From DATFDN01 sp963818885 (GTDB lineage: Bacteria; Pseudomonadota; Alphaproteobacteria; Acetobacterales; Acetobacteraceae), in the NCBI GenBank assembly GCA_963818885.1, contig CAWFTP010000003.1, forward strand, positions 682,001 through 746,000: a stretch of 64,000 bases of DNA. The letters are read 5' to 3'. Numbering within the stretch: position 1 is the first letter of the stretch; the number at the start of each line of letters is the position of its first letter. A program made the position numbers and the translations under genes. Of the stretch, positions 8,838 through 18,567 are shown piece after piece. The notes beneath the pieces were generated by a model. The model was not told the DNA's origin. It searched no databases and saw only the letters and a list, made by a program, of their open reading frames with translations.

Positions 8838-9932
8838 ATGAAGATCGCCAGCCTGCGGACCGACATCCTGAGCATTCCCGAGGACGATCCGCTCGCCGAC
8901 AGTCCGGAGCGGCCCGACGCCGTCCGTCCGGTCGTCATCCTGCGCCTGCGGACCGATGATGGGATCGAGGGAGTCGGCCTCAGCTTCTTTGCCGGCAAGC
9001 TGACGGGCGCCCTGCGGGTTGCGATCGACGCGCTTGGCGAGGCGATCATCGGCCTCGATCCGCTGCGGCCCGAGGCCGTCATCGCGCGGCTGCGCGAAGC
9101 CGCGGCGGGATGTGATCCCGGCGGCATCTTCACGCTCGCCTCGGCGCCCATCGACATCGCGCTCTGGGACATCAAGGGCAAGGCGCTGGGCCAGCCGGTC
9201 TGGAAGCTGCTGGGAGGTATGCGCGAACGGGTTCCGACCTATGCGTCCGGCTCGCTGCGGCGCGGACTGAGCGACGAGATCGCGGCACGAGCGGCGCGCC
9301 GCCTGGTCGAGAAGGGTTTCACCGAGATGAAGACCCAGATGGCGCTGCCCGGCAATCCGACGATCGCGGACGAGGTGCGCCGCGCCCGGGTCGTCCGCGA
9401 CGCGATCGGGCCGGACATCAAGCTGATGTGCGACATCAACCAGCGTTGGCGGGTGGAGCAAGCGATCGACATTGGCAGGCGCGTCGAGGAGATCGGCTTC
9501 TTCTGGCTGGAGGATGTGACGGCCGCCGACGATTTCGCCGGTCTCGCCCGCGTCAGCGGTGCGCTCACGACCCCAGTCGCCGGCGGCGAATATCTTTGGG
9601 GGCCCGCACCCTTCCGCCACATGCTCGAGGCGCGCTCGGTCGACATCGTCATGATCGACCTGCTCCGCGTCGGCGGGGTGACGCCGTGGCTGAAGGTCGC
9701 CGGCATGGCGGAGGCGTTCAACCTGCCGGTCGTCAGTCACCTTATACCGGAGTTCCACGCGCACCTGATCGCCGCGATTCCGAACGGTCTCACGGTCGAA
9801 TACATGCCGTGGACGGCGAAGCTGTTCCAGCAGGTCGCGCCGATCGAGGCCGGCGAGATCGTGCTGTCCGACAGACCCGGCTTCGGCCTTGTCTTCGATG
9901 ACGCTGTGATCGCCAAGCTGAGAGTCGGCTGA
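8838..9932 (+). CDS. Enolase-superfamily enzyme (mandelate racemase/muconate lactonizing type)
   Basis: A 364-residue enzyme. The N-terminal capping domain ends near residue 120. The barrel shows the metal ligands in order: MCDINQRW (Asp), WLEDVTAADD (Glu) and VAGGEYLWG (Glu), then a DLLRVGGVTPWLK block and VVSHLIPEFHAHL supplying the His of the Asp-His dyad. This places it in the mandelate racemase subgroup, whose members are mostly acid-sugar dehydratases. The usual K-x-K base motif reads K-T-Q here, so only one lysine is retained, which should alter the reaction. GGGAGAGG gives a good ribosome binding site before the ATG. Confidence 0.85.
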   Translation: MKIASLRTDILSIPEDDPLADSPERPDAVRPVVILRLRTDDGIEGVGLSFFAGKLTGALRVAIDALGEAIIGLDPLRPEAVIARLREAAAGCDPGGIFTLASAPIDIALWDIKGKALGQPVWKLLGGMRERVPTYASGSLRRGLSDEIAARAARRLVEKGFTEMKTQMALPGNPTIADEVRRARVVRDAIGPDIKLMCDINQRWRVEQAIDIGRRVEEIGFFWLEDVTAADDFAGLARVSGALTTPVAGGEYLWGPAPFRHMLEARSVDIVMIDLLRVGGVTPWLKVAGMAEAFNLPVVSHLIPEFHAHLIAAIPNGLTVEYMPWTAKLFQQVAPIEAGEIVLSDRPGFGLVFDDAVIAKLRVG

Positions 9933-9941
9933 GGCAGGTGG

Positions 9942-11198
9942 CTACAATGCCGCGACCTGATGCGGTTCCAGACGCAGCACCGCGCATGGCTCGTGACGAC
10001 GGCCCATGGTGCCGCACGCGGTGGTGGCCTCCTCGGCGGTGAGGCCTACCAGCTGGGCTCGCCACGTGGCGCGGCCGTGGACACGGACCTGTTCGACATG
10101 GCCGGTGCCTCCAGCGACTGTGCGGGCCGCTCGCGCAACCGCCTCGCGCGCTGCCTTCGCGCTGGCGAAACTGCCGACCTGAACGCCCCAGCGCGGCGGC
10201 GCCGGGACAGGACGAAGCTGGGAGACGGCGCGTAAGCGCGCTTCCGGCCGACGGTCGGTTTCGGCGGCGCGTGCCGAGGCAATAAACCCGGGGAACGTGC
10301 GAGAGCGGGCAACCATGGGCGGACGCTCGTCGATCGGCACGCCCTCCTGGGTGAATGCGGCATTGAGGAGCACGGCCATGTGGGCGTCTCGCTCCCCGTT
10401 GCTCGCGCAGCCCAGCTCCACCCCGATAAGCCTTGTGCCCCCGCGCATGGCGCTGGTGACGAGATTATGCCCCGACGCGATGGTATAGCCGGTCTTCAAC
10501 CCGTCGACCCCGGGATAGGATTTCAGCAGGTTGTCGTGGTTGAAGATCATCTGGCCGCGGAAGGCGAAACGCGGCGTGCTAAAATAGTGATAATAGCCGG
10601 GAAAATCGGCGATGAGCCGACGCGCGAGCGTGGCCATGTCCCGCGCGGTGACCCACGCATCCGGGTCAGGCAGGCCGGAGGCGTTGGTGAAGGTGCTACC
10701 GCGCATCCCGAGCGCCCGGGCCCGCAAGGTCATCAGCTGAGCGAACCGAGCCTCGCTGCCGCCCCCCAGCATCTCTCCGAGCGCCGCGGCCGCATCGTTG
10801 GCGGAGCGCGTGACGATACCCAGGATCGCCTGCTCCACGGTGATCCGTGTCGCGGGCGTCAGGCCGAGCTTGGTCGGCTCCATCGAGGCTGCGTTCTCGC
10901 TGACCGGCACAAGCTCGTCGACGGAGATGCGCCTGTCCCGGAGCGCCTCGAAGGTCAAATAGAGCGTCATCAGTTTGGCGAGACTGGCCGGGTGGCGCGG
11001 GCTATCGGGATCGGCCTCTTCCAGGACGGCGCCCGTGCCCGCGTCGATAACGATCGACGAATAGCGATCCGACCCGATCTGGGCGGCGGCCGGGTGGGGG
11101 AGGAGCGCCATCCCGGCTAAGGTCACAATCCCCAACAGTGCCGGCAGGAGCGCGGTCACGCACAAAGCCCCGCACTGATGGCGCCCGCCAGCTGCCAT
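9942..11198 (-). CDS. D-alanyl-D-alanine carboxypeptidase (PBP5/6 family) with C-terminal SPOR domain
   Basis: Trims the terminal D-Ala from peptidoglycan stem peptides in the periplasm. From the ATG at 11198 the protein has 418 residues: a signal peptide ending near HPAAAQ, then the three serine-peptidase S11 motifs SLAK (Ser72, Lys75), SAN (132-134) and KTG (235-237). The tail, from about residue 340, begins RWGVQVGSFASAKAAREAV, a SPOR domain that binds denuded septal peptidoglycan and suggests action at the division site. The usual C-terminal membrane anchor of PBP5 is absent. An upstream ATG at 11228 is also in frame. Confidence 0.9.
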   Translation of the reverse strand: MAAGGRHQCGALCVTALLPALLGIVTLAGMALLPHPAAAQIGSDRYSSIVIDAGTGAVLEEADPDSPRHPASLAKLMTLYLTFEALRDRRISVDELVPVSENAASMEPTKLGLTPATRITVEQAILGIVTRSANDAAAALGEMLGGGSEARFAQLMTLRARALGMRGSTFTNASGLPDPDAWVTARDMATLARRLIADFPGYYHYFSTPRFAFRGQMIFNHDNLLKSYPGVDGLKTGYTIASGHNLVTSAMRGGTRLIGVELGCASNGERDAHMAVLLNAAFTQEGVPIDERPPMVARSRTFPGFIASARAAETDRRPEARLRAVSQLRPVPAPPRWGVQVGSFASAKAAREAVARAARTVAGGTGHVEQVRVHGRATWRAQLVGLTAEEATTACGTMGRRHEPCAVLRLEPHQVAAL

Positions 11199-11340
11199 AT
11201 TGCCTTTCTCCCCGCCCTGACGGAGCAATCTAAGAAGAGGCCGGAGAGTCTGTCCAGAGCGGAATGAGCCGCAAACAAAAGTCTTTGAAGGACTTAAAAG
11301 GCGACCCGGTGATTCGGCTGTAACCGGCGCTGGAGTTTTA

Positions 11341-11355
11341 TTGTGCGTTGCACAA
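11341..11355. promoter_or_regulatory. Candidate PhaR operator 1 (TGC-N3-GCA palindrome)
   Basis: TTGTGC-GTT-GCACAA is a perfect inverted repeat with a 3-base centre, 93 bases before the phasin start. It shares the TGC-N3-GCA core with the second palindrome at 11398. PhaR, the polyhydroxybutyrate-responsive repressor of alphaproteobacteria, is known to bind CTGC-N3-4-GCAG-type sites upstream of phasin genes. A weak promoter could lie between the two sites (TTGATC 11363-11368, TATCTC 11386-11391, 17-base spacer), so the operators would flank it. Confidence 0.62.
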
Positions 11356-11397
11356 AAAGTGCTTGATCCGGCGCTGGCAATGCCCTATCTCGCGGCC

Positions 11398-11414
11398 ATG
11401 CTGCAATGCAGCAT
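11398..11414. promoter_or_regulatory. Candidate PhaR operator 2 (CTGC-N3-GCAG palindrome)
   Basis: ATGCTGC-AAT-GCAGCAT is a perfect 7+3+7 inverted repeat that contains CTGC-N3-GCAG, the published PhaR recognition pattern. It lies 34 bases upstream of the phasin start and 58 bases centre to centre from operator 1, about five to six helical turns, so two bound repressors could face the same side. Confidence 0.72.
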
Positions 11415-11447
11415 AAGGCATAAGCGAGTGGCTGTAGGAGAATGATG

Positions 11448-11963
11448 ATGGCTATCAAGGGTCGGATCGAGGAGCCGGCGGCACGCGAGGAGACGACGGG
11501 CAGCGCCCGTGCGCTCGCCGCGGCTCCGTCCGCGATGATGAATGAGACGATCACGCAAACCGGGGCCGGCCTCGTGGCCGCGCAGGCCCGCATGGAAAAA
11601 GGGATGGATCAGGCGATGAAGTCCGTTGAGGAGTTTGTGACGTTCGGCCGCGGCAATGTCGAGGCCCTGATGAAATCGGGCCAGATCTGGGCGACCGGCC
11701 TGCAAGACCTGGGCAAGCAGGTCGCGGCGTCCGCGCAGGCGCAGTTCGAGGGCACGATGTCGGCGTTCAAGGCGCTGGCCGGCGCGAAGTCGATGAAGGA
11801 CGCCTTCGAGCTGCAGACGACCTTCGCCCGGACGACGTTCGAGAAGACGCTCGCCGAGTCCGGCCGGCTTACCGAGACCTCGATCAAGCTCACCGAGCAG
11901 GCGCTCGCCCCGGTGACGGCGCGAGTCAGCCTCGCGGTGGAGAAGTTCAGCGCCGCCGCCTGA
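11448..11963 (+). CDS. Phasin family protein (PHA granule-associated)
   Basis: Phasins coat polyhydroxyalkanoate granules and control their size and number. The product (171 residues from this start) is an all-helical, cysteine-free amphipathic protein with the phasin signature NVEALMKSGQIWATGLQDLG at about residues 70-89, followed by MKDAFELQTTFARTTFEKTL. Three in-frame ATGs occur at 11442, 11445 and 11448. The last is best spaced (7 bases) from the TAGGAG ribosome binding site at 11435-11440. It is monocistronic: two PhaR-type palindromes sit upstream and a strong terminator follows. Confidence 0.92.
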   Translation: MAIKGRIEEPAAREETTGSARALAAAPSAMMNETITQTGAGLVAAQARMEKGMDQAMKSVEEFVTFGRGNVEALMKSGQIWATGLQDLGKQVAASAQAQFEGTMSAFKALAGAKSMKDAFELQTTFARTTFEKTLAESGRLTETSIKLTEQALAPVTARVSLAVEKFSAAA

Positions 11964-12000
11964 CACGATTGTCGGCACTGCTTGTCGGCACTGTGTGACG

Positions 12001-12032
12001 AAGCCCCGGGCGGTCGCGTCCGGGGCTTTTTC
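12001..12032 (+). terminator. Rho-independent terminator of the phasin gene
   Basis: AAGCCCCGG (12001-12009) pairs perfectly with CCGGGGCTT (12020-12028) around a 10-base loop and runs into TTTTTCGTT. It lies 37 bases after the phasin stop. This is the clearest terminator in the window. Confidence 0.85.
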
Positions 12033-12145
12033 GTTGCGCGGCCGCAGGGCGCGGCGGAGCGATGCCCTTTTATCCGACGGGAACCTTCCGATATGCTCCC
12101 CACATGGGCTAGGCGGTACGGGGCCCGGATGACGCGGATTCCAGC

Positions 12146-12475
12146 ATGAGCGATAGCGACAAACGTGGGGGCGGCGAGGGCACGGGCACCGGCGTAGTGG
12201 TCCGGGCCCGCCCGAAGACCCGCAAGCCGGCAATGTATAAGGTATTGATGTTAAACGACGATTATACCCCCATGGAGTTCGTCGTGCATGTGTTGGAGCG
12301 GTTTTTCCAGAAGTCCCGCGAAGAGGCCACCCGCATCATGCTGCACGTGCATCGCCGCGGCGTCGGCGTGTGCGGCGTCTTCACCTACGAGGTCGCCGAG
12401 ACCAAGGTCACCCAGGTGATGGACCTCGCCCGCCAGAACCAGCACCCTCTCCAGTGCACGATCGAGAAGGAGTAG
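12146..12475 (+). CDS. clpS: ATP-dependent Clp protease adaptor ClpS
   Basis: ClpS delivers N-end-rule substrates to ClpAP. The 109-residue protein has a disordered N-terminal extension (about 30 residues, Gly-rich) followed by the conserved core YKVLMLNDDYTPMEFVVHVL, where the Asn-Asp pair binds the substrate's N-terminal residue, and MLHVHRRGVGVCGVFTYEVA. It sits three bases upstream of clpA, the classic clpSA operon. Confidence 0.96.
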   Translation: MSDSDKRGGGEGTGTGVVVRARPKTRKPAMYKVLMLNDDYTPMEFVVHVLERFFQKSREEATRIMLHVHRRGVGVCGVFTYEVAETKVTQVMDLARQNQHPLQCTIEKE

Positions 12476-12478
12476 CGC

Positions 12479-14827
<2,349 letters not shown>

Positions 14828-14867
14828 GGCGGGGGAAGGCTCGCCTTCCGCCTCTCCCACTCCTCTC

Positions 14868-15375
14868 GCCCGAGTCCGAGAAACCCGGCCAGAGCCTGCT
14901 CACGCTCCCGAGCGTCGCCGCATCCAGTTGGCCGATCCGCCGACCTGCCTTCGTCCGCGGAATGGTGGGCGCCTTGTCCACCATCACCTGCGACCGCAGG
15001 CGTACCCCGTTGCCGCCGCCCGGTTCGACGGTGACCCGCAGTAGCGGCGCGTCCTACAGCTCGCTGGTGAGCGGCAGGACGGTGAGGGACGGTTGCTCGG
15101 CATAGACATCGCCCTGCACGATCAAGGCCGGCCGAGGCCTGGCGTAGTCGCCGGAGATGGCGACCGTCACCAGGTCGCCGCGCCTCACGCGATCCCGCCG
15201 CCGCGCTTCCCCGGCGAAATCGCGCCTGCGCTGGCGTTCCACATAGGCCCGCATGAAGTCGCGCAGCACCTGCCCCGCCGGTGCGTCCTCCGCCTCAGTC
15301 GCGGATTGGAAGTCGGCCTTAAGCTTTGGATCGACGCGAAAGTTGAAGCTCTCACCCTTGGGTGCTGGCTGAGCC
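14868..15375 (-). pseudogene. Decayed type II toxin-antitoxin remnant: truncated antitoxin fused to broken MazF/PemK toxin
   Basis: One continuous minus-strand frame reads antitoxin-like sequence (FNFRVDPKLKADFQSATEAE, then LRDFMRAYVERQRRRDF) straight into a MazF/PemK toxin (VRRGDLVTVAISGDYARPRP, then LTVLPLTSEL). The toxin frame stops at a TAG at 15054-15056 but continues in frame with normal MazF sequence (LLRVTVEP, then SQVMVDKAPTIPRTKAGRRI). Near 14890 one base is missing, and the usual ending (ALAGFLGLG) is found in the next frame. The antitoxin lacks both its start, out of frame near 15375, and its C-terminal half. So there are three or four independent lesions, and the locus is very probably dead. 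Confidence 0.78.
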
Positions 15376-15437
15376 GCGGCATCGAAGCCGCCGATCCCGC
15401 TGCGACGCGCGCGTGCACCGCCAGATGCGGGCGGGAG

Positions 15438-16070
15438 CTAGACGATAACCAAATGGTCTGGCAGCTCGTTCACGTCGTCCAGCGGGGGCGGGAAATGCTC
15501 CGCGAGCAGGCGCCCTGTCTCCTCGATCCCCGCGACGATCCCGTCCGCCAGCCGTCCGTCGCTGCCGCCCTCGACGATGCGGGAGCAGACCGCGTGCCAT
15601 GCCTTGTGTCCCACGCGAGCGTGGATTTTCTCGTCCGCCACGACCTCGGCCACGCGGTCGGCAAGCGCCACCAGGATCAGCACGCCGGTCCGCTCGCGCG
15701 TCTCATGGACGCCAAGCGCCAAGAACTGCGTCAGCGCCATTTCCCGCGCCGCATGCTCGCGTGCTCGCATTGGCGTCACAATGCGCGAGGGCGCCGGGCG
15801 GGTGAGCACGAGCGCTACTAGGGCGAACAAAGCGATCTGCGCGGCGAACAAGGCGATGACCGGTAGCGGATGGAACAGCACGAAGATCCAGGGCACCGCG
15901 AGCGCCGCGAGCGCCGCCCAGAGGATCGGATAGACATGCGGATCCGTCAGCGGGCGCGTCATCAGGACGACGCGGATCTCTCCGACGGTTTCGCGTTCGG
16001 CGGCCGCGATCGCGTCCACGATGCGGGCTCGGTCCGGCTCGCTCAGCGCCTCACCAGCTCCCGGACGCAC
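15438..16070 (-). CDS. TPM domain membrane protein (second of the lemA-TPM-TPM operon)
   Basis: A protein of about 210 residues with a TPM-fold region (RARIVDAIAAAERETVGEIR) and two adjoining hydrophobic helices (YPILWAALAALAVPWIFVLF and the segment after it), then a soluble C-terminal half. TPM domains of this group are membrane-associated proteins of uncertain role. The frame is open up to 16145, but upstream codons overlap the Gly-rich tail of the preceding gene. I choose GTG at 16070 with GGAGG at 16080-16076. It would overlap the upstream TPM gene by 20 bases. Confidence 0.78.
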   Translation of the reverse strand: MRPGAGEALSEPDRARIVDAIAAAERETVGEIRVVLMTRPLTDPHVYPILWAALAALAVPWIFVLFHPLPVIALFAAQIALFALVALVLTRPAPSRIVTPMRAREHAAREMALTQFLALGVHETRERTGVLILVALADRVAEVVADEKIHARVGHKAWHAVCSRIVEGGSDGRLADGIVAGIEETGRLLAEHFPPPLDDVNELPDHLVIV

Positions 16071-16875
16071 CGCCACCTCCCGAGGAGCCGCCGCCCCCGC
16101 CGAATCCGCCTCCACCACCGAACCCACCTCCACCACCGAACCCACCTCCGCCGCCGAACCCGCCGGATCGTGGGAACACCCACGGCACCACGACCGGCCC
16201 GCGGCTGTAGCCGCGCGGCCATGGCTGGGTCATGCGGGATTGCCCGGCACGGCGGGATGCACGGCGAAACACCCAGAGCCAGACCAGCAGGAAGATGCCG
16301 ACGAGTATCCAGGCTTCCCAATCGCCCGCGTCGATTCCGCGGGTCGTCGGCTCGGCCTCGCGCTTGGCGCGCTCGGCCAGTTCCGCCGGATCGAGATTGA
16401 GGATCTCGATAACGGAATCGACGCCTTTCCCGATCGCCCCCGCATAGTCGCCGCGCCGCAGTGCCGGCACCATCGCGGTCTGGATGATGGTGCTTGCGAC
16501 CGCATCAGGCAGCACGCCTTCCAGGCCATAGCCGACTTCGATGCGCACCTTCCGTTCAGTCGGCGCGACGAGCAGGAGGACACCGTTGTCCTTGGTCTGC
16601 TGGCCGAGCTTCCAGAAGCGAAACAGCCGGTTCGCGTAGTCCTCGACGGAGGTGCCTTCCAGCGAAGGGACCGTCGCGACCACGACCTGATCCGTGCTCT
16701 TCGCCTCCTGCGCGGCGAGTTGCTGCTCCAGAGCTGCCCGTGCCCGCGGGTCCAGCACATGCGCGGCATCGACGACGCGCCCCGTCAGCGGCGGGAAGGT
16801 AAGATCGGCGAACACGCCGCAGACGAGCGCGAACGCGAGCAGAAGCCCGAGCAGCGGGGCGTATCGGGCCCTCAC
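16051..16875 (-). CDS. TPM domain protein (YgcG-like) with Gly-rich C-terminal tail
   Basis: A 274-residue protein with a signal peptide or membrane anchor (PLLGLLLAFALVCGVFADLTF), a periplasmic TPM domain carrying GRVVDAAHVLDPRARAALEQ and NGVLLLVAPTERKVRIEVGYG, a C-terminal helix (WILVGIFLLVWLWVF) and a tail of repeated Phe-Gly5 units. Both the TPM core and the tail are typical of YgcG-like proteins encoded beside lemA. It starts eight bases after lemA's stop. The function is unproved, with proposed roles in membrane-complex assembly or stress. Confidence 0.85.
   Translation of the reverse strand: MRARYAPLLGLLLAFALVCGVFADLTFPPLTGRVVDAAHVLDPRARAALEQQLAAQEAKSTDQVVVATVPSLEGTSVEDYANRLFRFWKLGQQTKDNGVLLLVAPTERKVRIEVGYGLEGVLPDAVASTIIQTAMVPALRRGDYAGAIGKGVDSVIEILNLDPAELAERAKREAEPTTRGIDAGDWEAWILVGIFLLVWLWVFRRASRRAGQSRMTQPWPRGYSRGPVVVPWVFPRSGGFGGGGGFGGGGGFGGGGGFGGGGGSSGGGGASGSW
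16101..16167. repeat. 18-base tandem repeat encoding Phe-Gly5 units
   Basis: About 3.7 copies of an 18-base unit, CGAACCCACCTCCACCAC on the plus strand and slightly varied in copies 1 and 3, lie inside the 3' end of the first TPM gene. Read on the minus strand each unit gives G-F-G-G-G-G. Such runs change copy number easily, and change the tail length in steps of six residues without shifting frame. Confidence 0.85.
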
Positions 16876-16882
16876 GGCAGGA

Positions 16883-17482
16883 TCAGAACTTCACCTGTGG
16901 GGCTCGCCTCTGCTCATCGGCGACCGTAAATTGCTCGAGCGGCTTGTCATTGCGGTAGAACGTCGCCGCCCAGATGATGCCGGGGAAGGTGCTCAGCAGG
17001 GTGTTGTACTGCCGCACTCGCTCGATATAGTCGCGCCGCGCCACCGCGATGCGATTCTCGGTGCCCTCGATCTGCGATTGCAGGGCGAGGAAGTTCTGAT
17101 TGGACTTCAAATCCGGATAGGCCTCCTGGATCGCCAGCAGGCGGCCCAGCGCGCCGGACAATTGCGATTGCGCCTCCTGGAACTGCCGGAACTTGGCGGG
17201 ATCTTCGATCGTGTTCGCGTCAACCTGCACCGACGTCGCCTTAGCACGTGCCTGCGTCACCTCGGTCAGCACCGTGCTTTCCTGCTTGGCGTAGCCCTTC
17301 ACTGTCTCGACCAGGTTCGGGATCAGATCGGAGCGGCGCTGATACTGATTGAGCACCTCGCTCCATGCTGCCTTGGCCCGTTCGCGCGCGGTCGGGATGT
17401 CGTTGGCACCGCACCCGGACAACAGGATTGCCAGCAGCGGCAGGACCAGGACGCCAATCTGGGGGCGAGACGAACGCAACAT
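16883..17482 (-). CDS. LemA family lipoprotein
   Basis: LemA proteins are membrane-anchored helical proteins of unclear function, usually paired with TPM/YgcG proteins as here. From the ATG at 17482 the protein has 199 residues. It begins with a lipoprotein signal (LPLLAILLSGCG, lipobox LSGC) and then the family core WSEVLNQYQRRSDLIPNLVE, ETVKGYAKQES, AYPDLKSNQNFLALQSQIEG and ENRIAVARRDY. It leads the lemA-TPM-TPM operon. Confidence 0.93.
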   Translation of the reverse strand: MLRSSRPQIGVLVLPLLAILLSGCGANDIPTARERAKAAWSEVLNQYQRRSDLIPNLVETVKGYAKQESTVLTEVTQARAKATSVQVDANTIEDPAKFRQFQEAQSQLSGALGRLLAIQEAYPDLKSNQNFLALQSQIEGTENRIAVARRDYIERVRQYNTLLSTFPGIIWAATFYRNDKPLEQFTVADEQRRAPQVKF

Positions 17483-17625
17483 CGATGCACGGTCCTTTCG
17501 GGGCGAGTTCAAACTCGTTGCCAACTGATCCCGCGTGCCGGGGCGTCCTGTCAAATCCTTGCAACGGCGGTAGCGATCCGCCGCGCGTCAGCGTATCGTC
17601 TTCGCTCGTCGCAGGAGGTCACGCC

Positions 17626-18501
17626 ATGCGGCTCGACGATGAGCGAGAGAGCGGCAATATCGAGGACATGCGTGGCGCGGGCCCGCGCATCCCAATTGGC
17701 GCCAGAGGCGCATCCGGCGGCATCCTTGTCCTGGTGATCGTCATTGGCGCGCTGCTGTTCGGTGTCGATCCGCAGCTCATCCTGGGATTCCTCAACGGCG
17801 AGGCCCCACCTGCGCAGCAGCAATCCCTGCAGACGACGGGGCCGGCTCCGGGCAGCCTCGGCCAGTCCGACCCGCAGCGCCGGTTCGTCGCCCAGATCCT
17901 CGCCTCGACCGAGGATGTCTGGACCGAGCAGATGCAGTCGATGGGCCGGCGCTACGTCCCGCCCAAGCTCGTGCTGTTCACGGGCGCCGTGCAATCCGGC
18001 TGCGGGCTCGCGCAGACAGCAGTGGGGCCGTTCTACTGTCCGAATGACCAGAAGGTCTATCTCGACCTCGGCTTCTTCCAGGAGTTGCAGAACCGGCTCG
18101 GGGCCGGCGGGGAATTCGCGCGCGCCTACGTCATTGCCCATGAGGTCGGCCACCACGTGCAGAACCTGCTCGGTCTGATGGACAAGGTCAACTCCCTGCG
18201 CCCGCGGCTGTCGCAGACCGATCAGAATGCCCTGTCCGTTCGGGTCGAGTTGCAGGCCGACTGCTACGCGGGCCTGTGGGCGAACCACGCCGACCGGGAG
18301 CGACATATCCTGGAGCAGGGGGACATCGCCGAGGGCCTGAACGCCGCTGCCGCGGTGGGCGACGACCGCCTGCAGCGTGCCGCGCGCGGCACGGTGGCTC
18401 CCGACAGCTTCACCCACGGCTCATCGGCCCAGCGCGTCAGCTGGTTCAAGCGCGGCCTGCAGACCGGCAGCCTCGACGCCTGCAATACATTCGCGCGGTG
18501 A
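17626..18501 (+). CDS. Neutral zinc metallopeptidase (YpfJ family)
   Basis: A 291-residue membrane-anchored protein. A single helix near residues 27-45 (SGGILVLVIVIGALLFGV) is followed by a Pro/Gln linker and the peptidase domain with the zinc motif HEVGHHVQNLL and the downstream metal ligand region VELQADCYAGLWANH. This matches the putative neutral zinc metallopeptidase family; the substrate is unknown. CAGGAGGTCA gives a strong ribosome binding site before the ATG at 17626. It converges with glnA. Confidence 0.9.
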   Translation: MRLDDERESGNIEDMRGAGPRIPIGARGASGGILVLVIVIGALLFGVDPQLILGFLNGEAPPAQQQSLQTTGPAPGSLGQSDPQRRFVAQILASTEDVWTEQMQSMGRRYVPPKLVLFTGAVQSGCGLAQTAVGPFYCPNDQKVYLDLGFFQELQNRLGAGGEFARAYVIAHEVGHHVQNLLGLMDKVNSLRPRLSQTDQNALSVRVELQADCYAGLWANHADRERHILEQGDIAEGLNAAAAVGDDRLQRAARGTVAPDSFTHGSSAQRVSWFKRGLQTGSLDACNTFAR

Positions 18502-18525
18502 ACGTGCGACCCTGCAGCCGAAATC

Positions 18526-18541
18526 TCCCCGCGACGGGGGA
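18526..18541 (-). terminator. Weak hairpin candidate between the metallopeptidase gene and glnA
   Basis: CCCCG-CGA-CGGGG (18527-18539) forms a short stable stem. On the minus strand it is followed by AGATTTC, so it could terminate glnA transcription 27 bases past the stop. The T-run is poor. Confidence 0.35.
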
Positions 18542-18567
18542 AGACGCGAAGGAATAAGCGAAGGAGC

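Noticed and set aside
11970..11995. Tandem 13-base repeat (TTGTCGGCACTG twice) between the phasin stop and its terminator
   Set aside because: Two copies only, no dyad and no known site. It is too little to interpret beyond a local duplication.
14834..14849. GGAAGGC-TC-GCCTTCC inverted repeat after clpA as a terminator
   Set aside because: The stem is perfect, but it is followed by C-rich sequence with no T-run, so termination is not supported.
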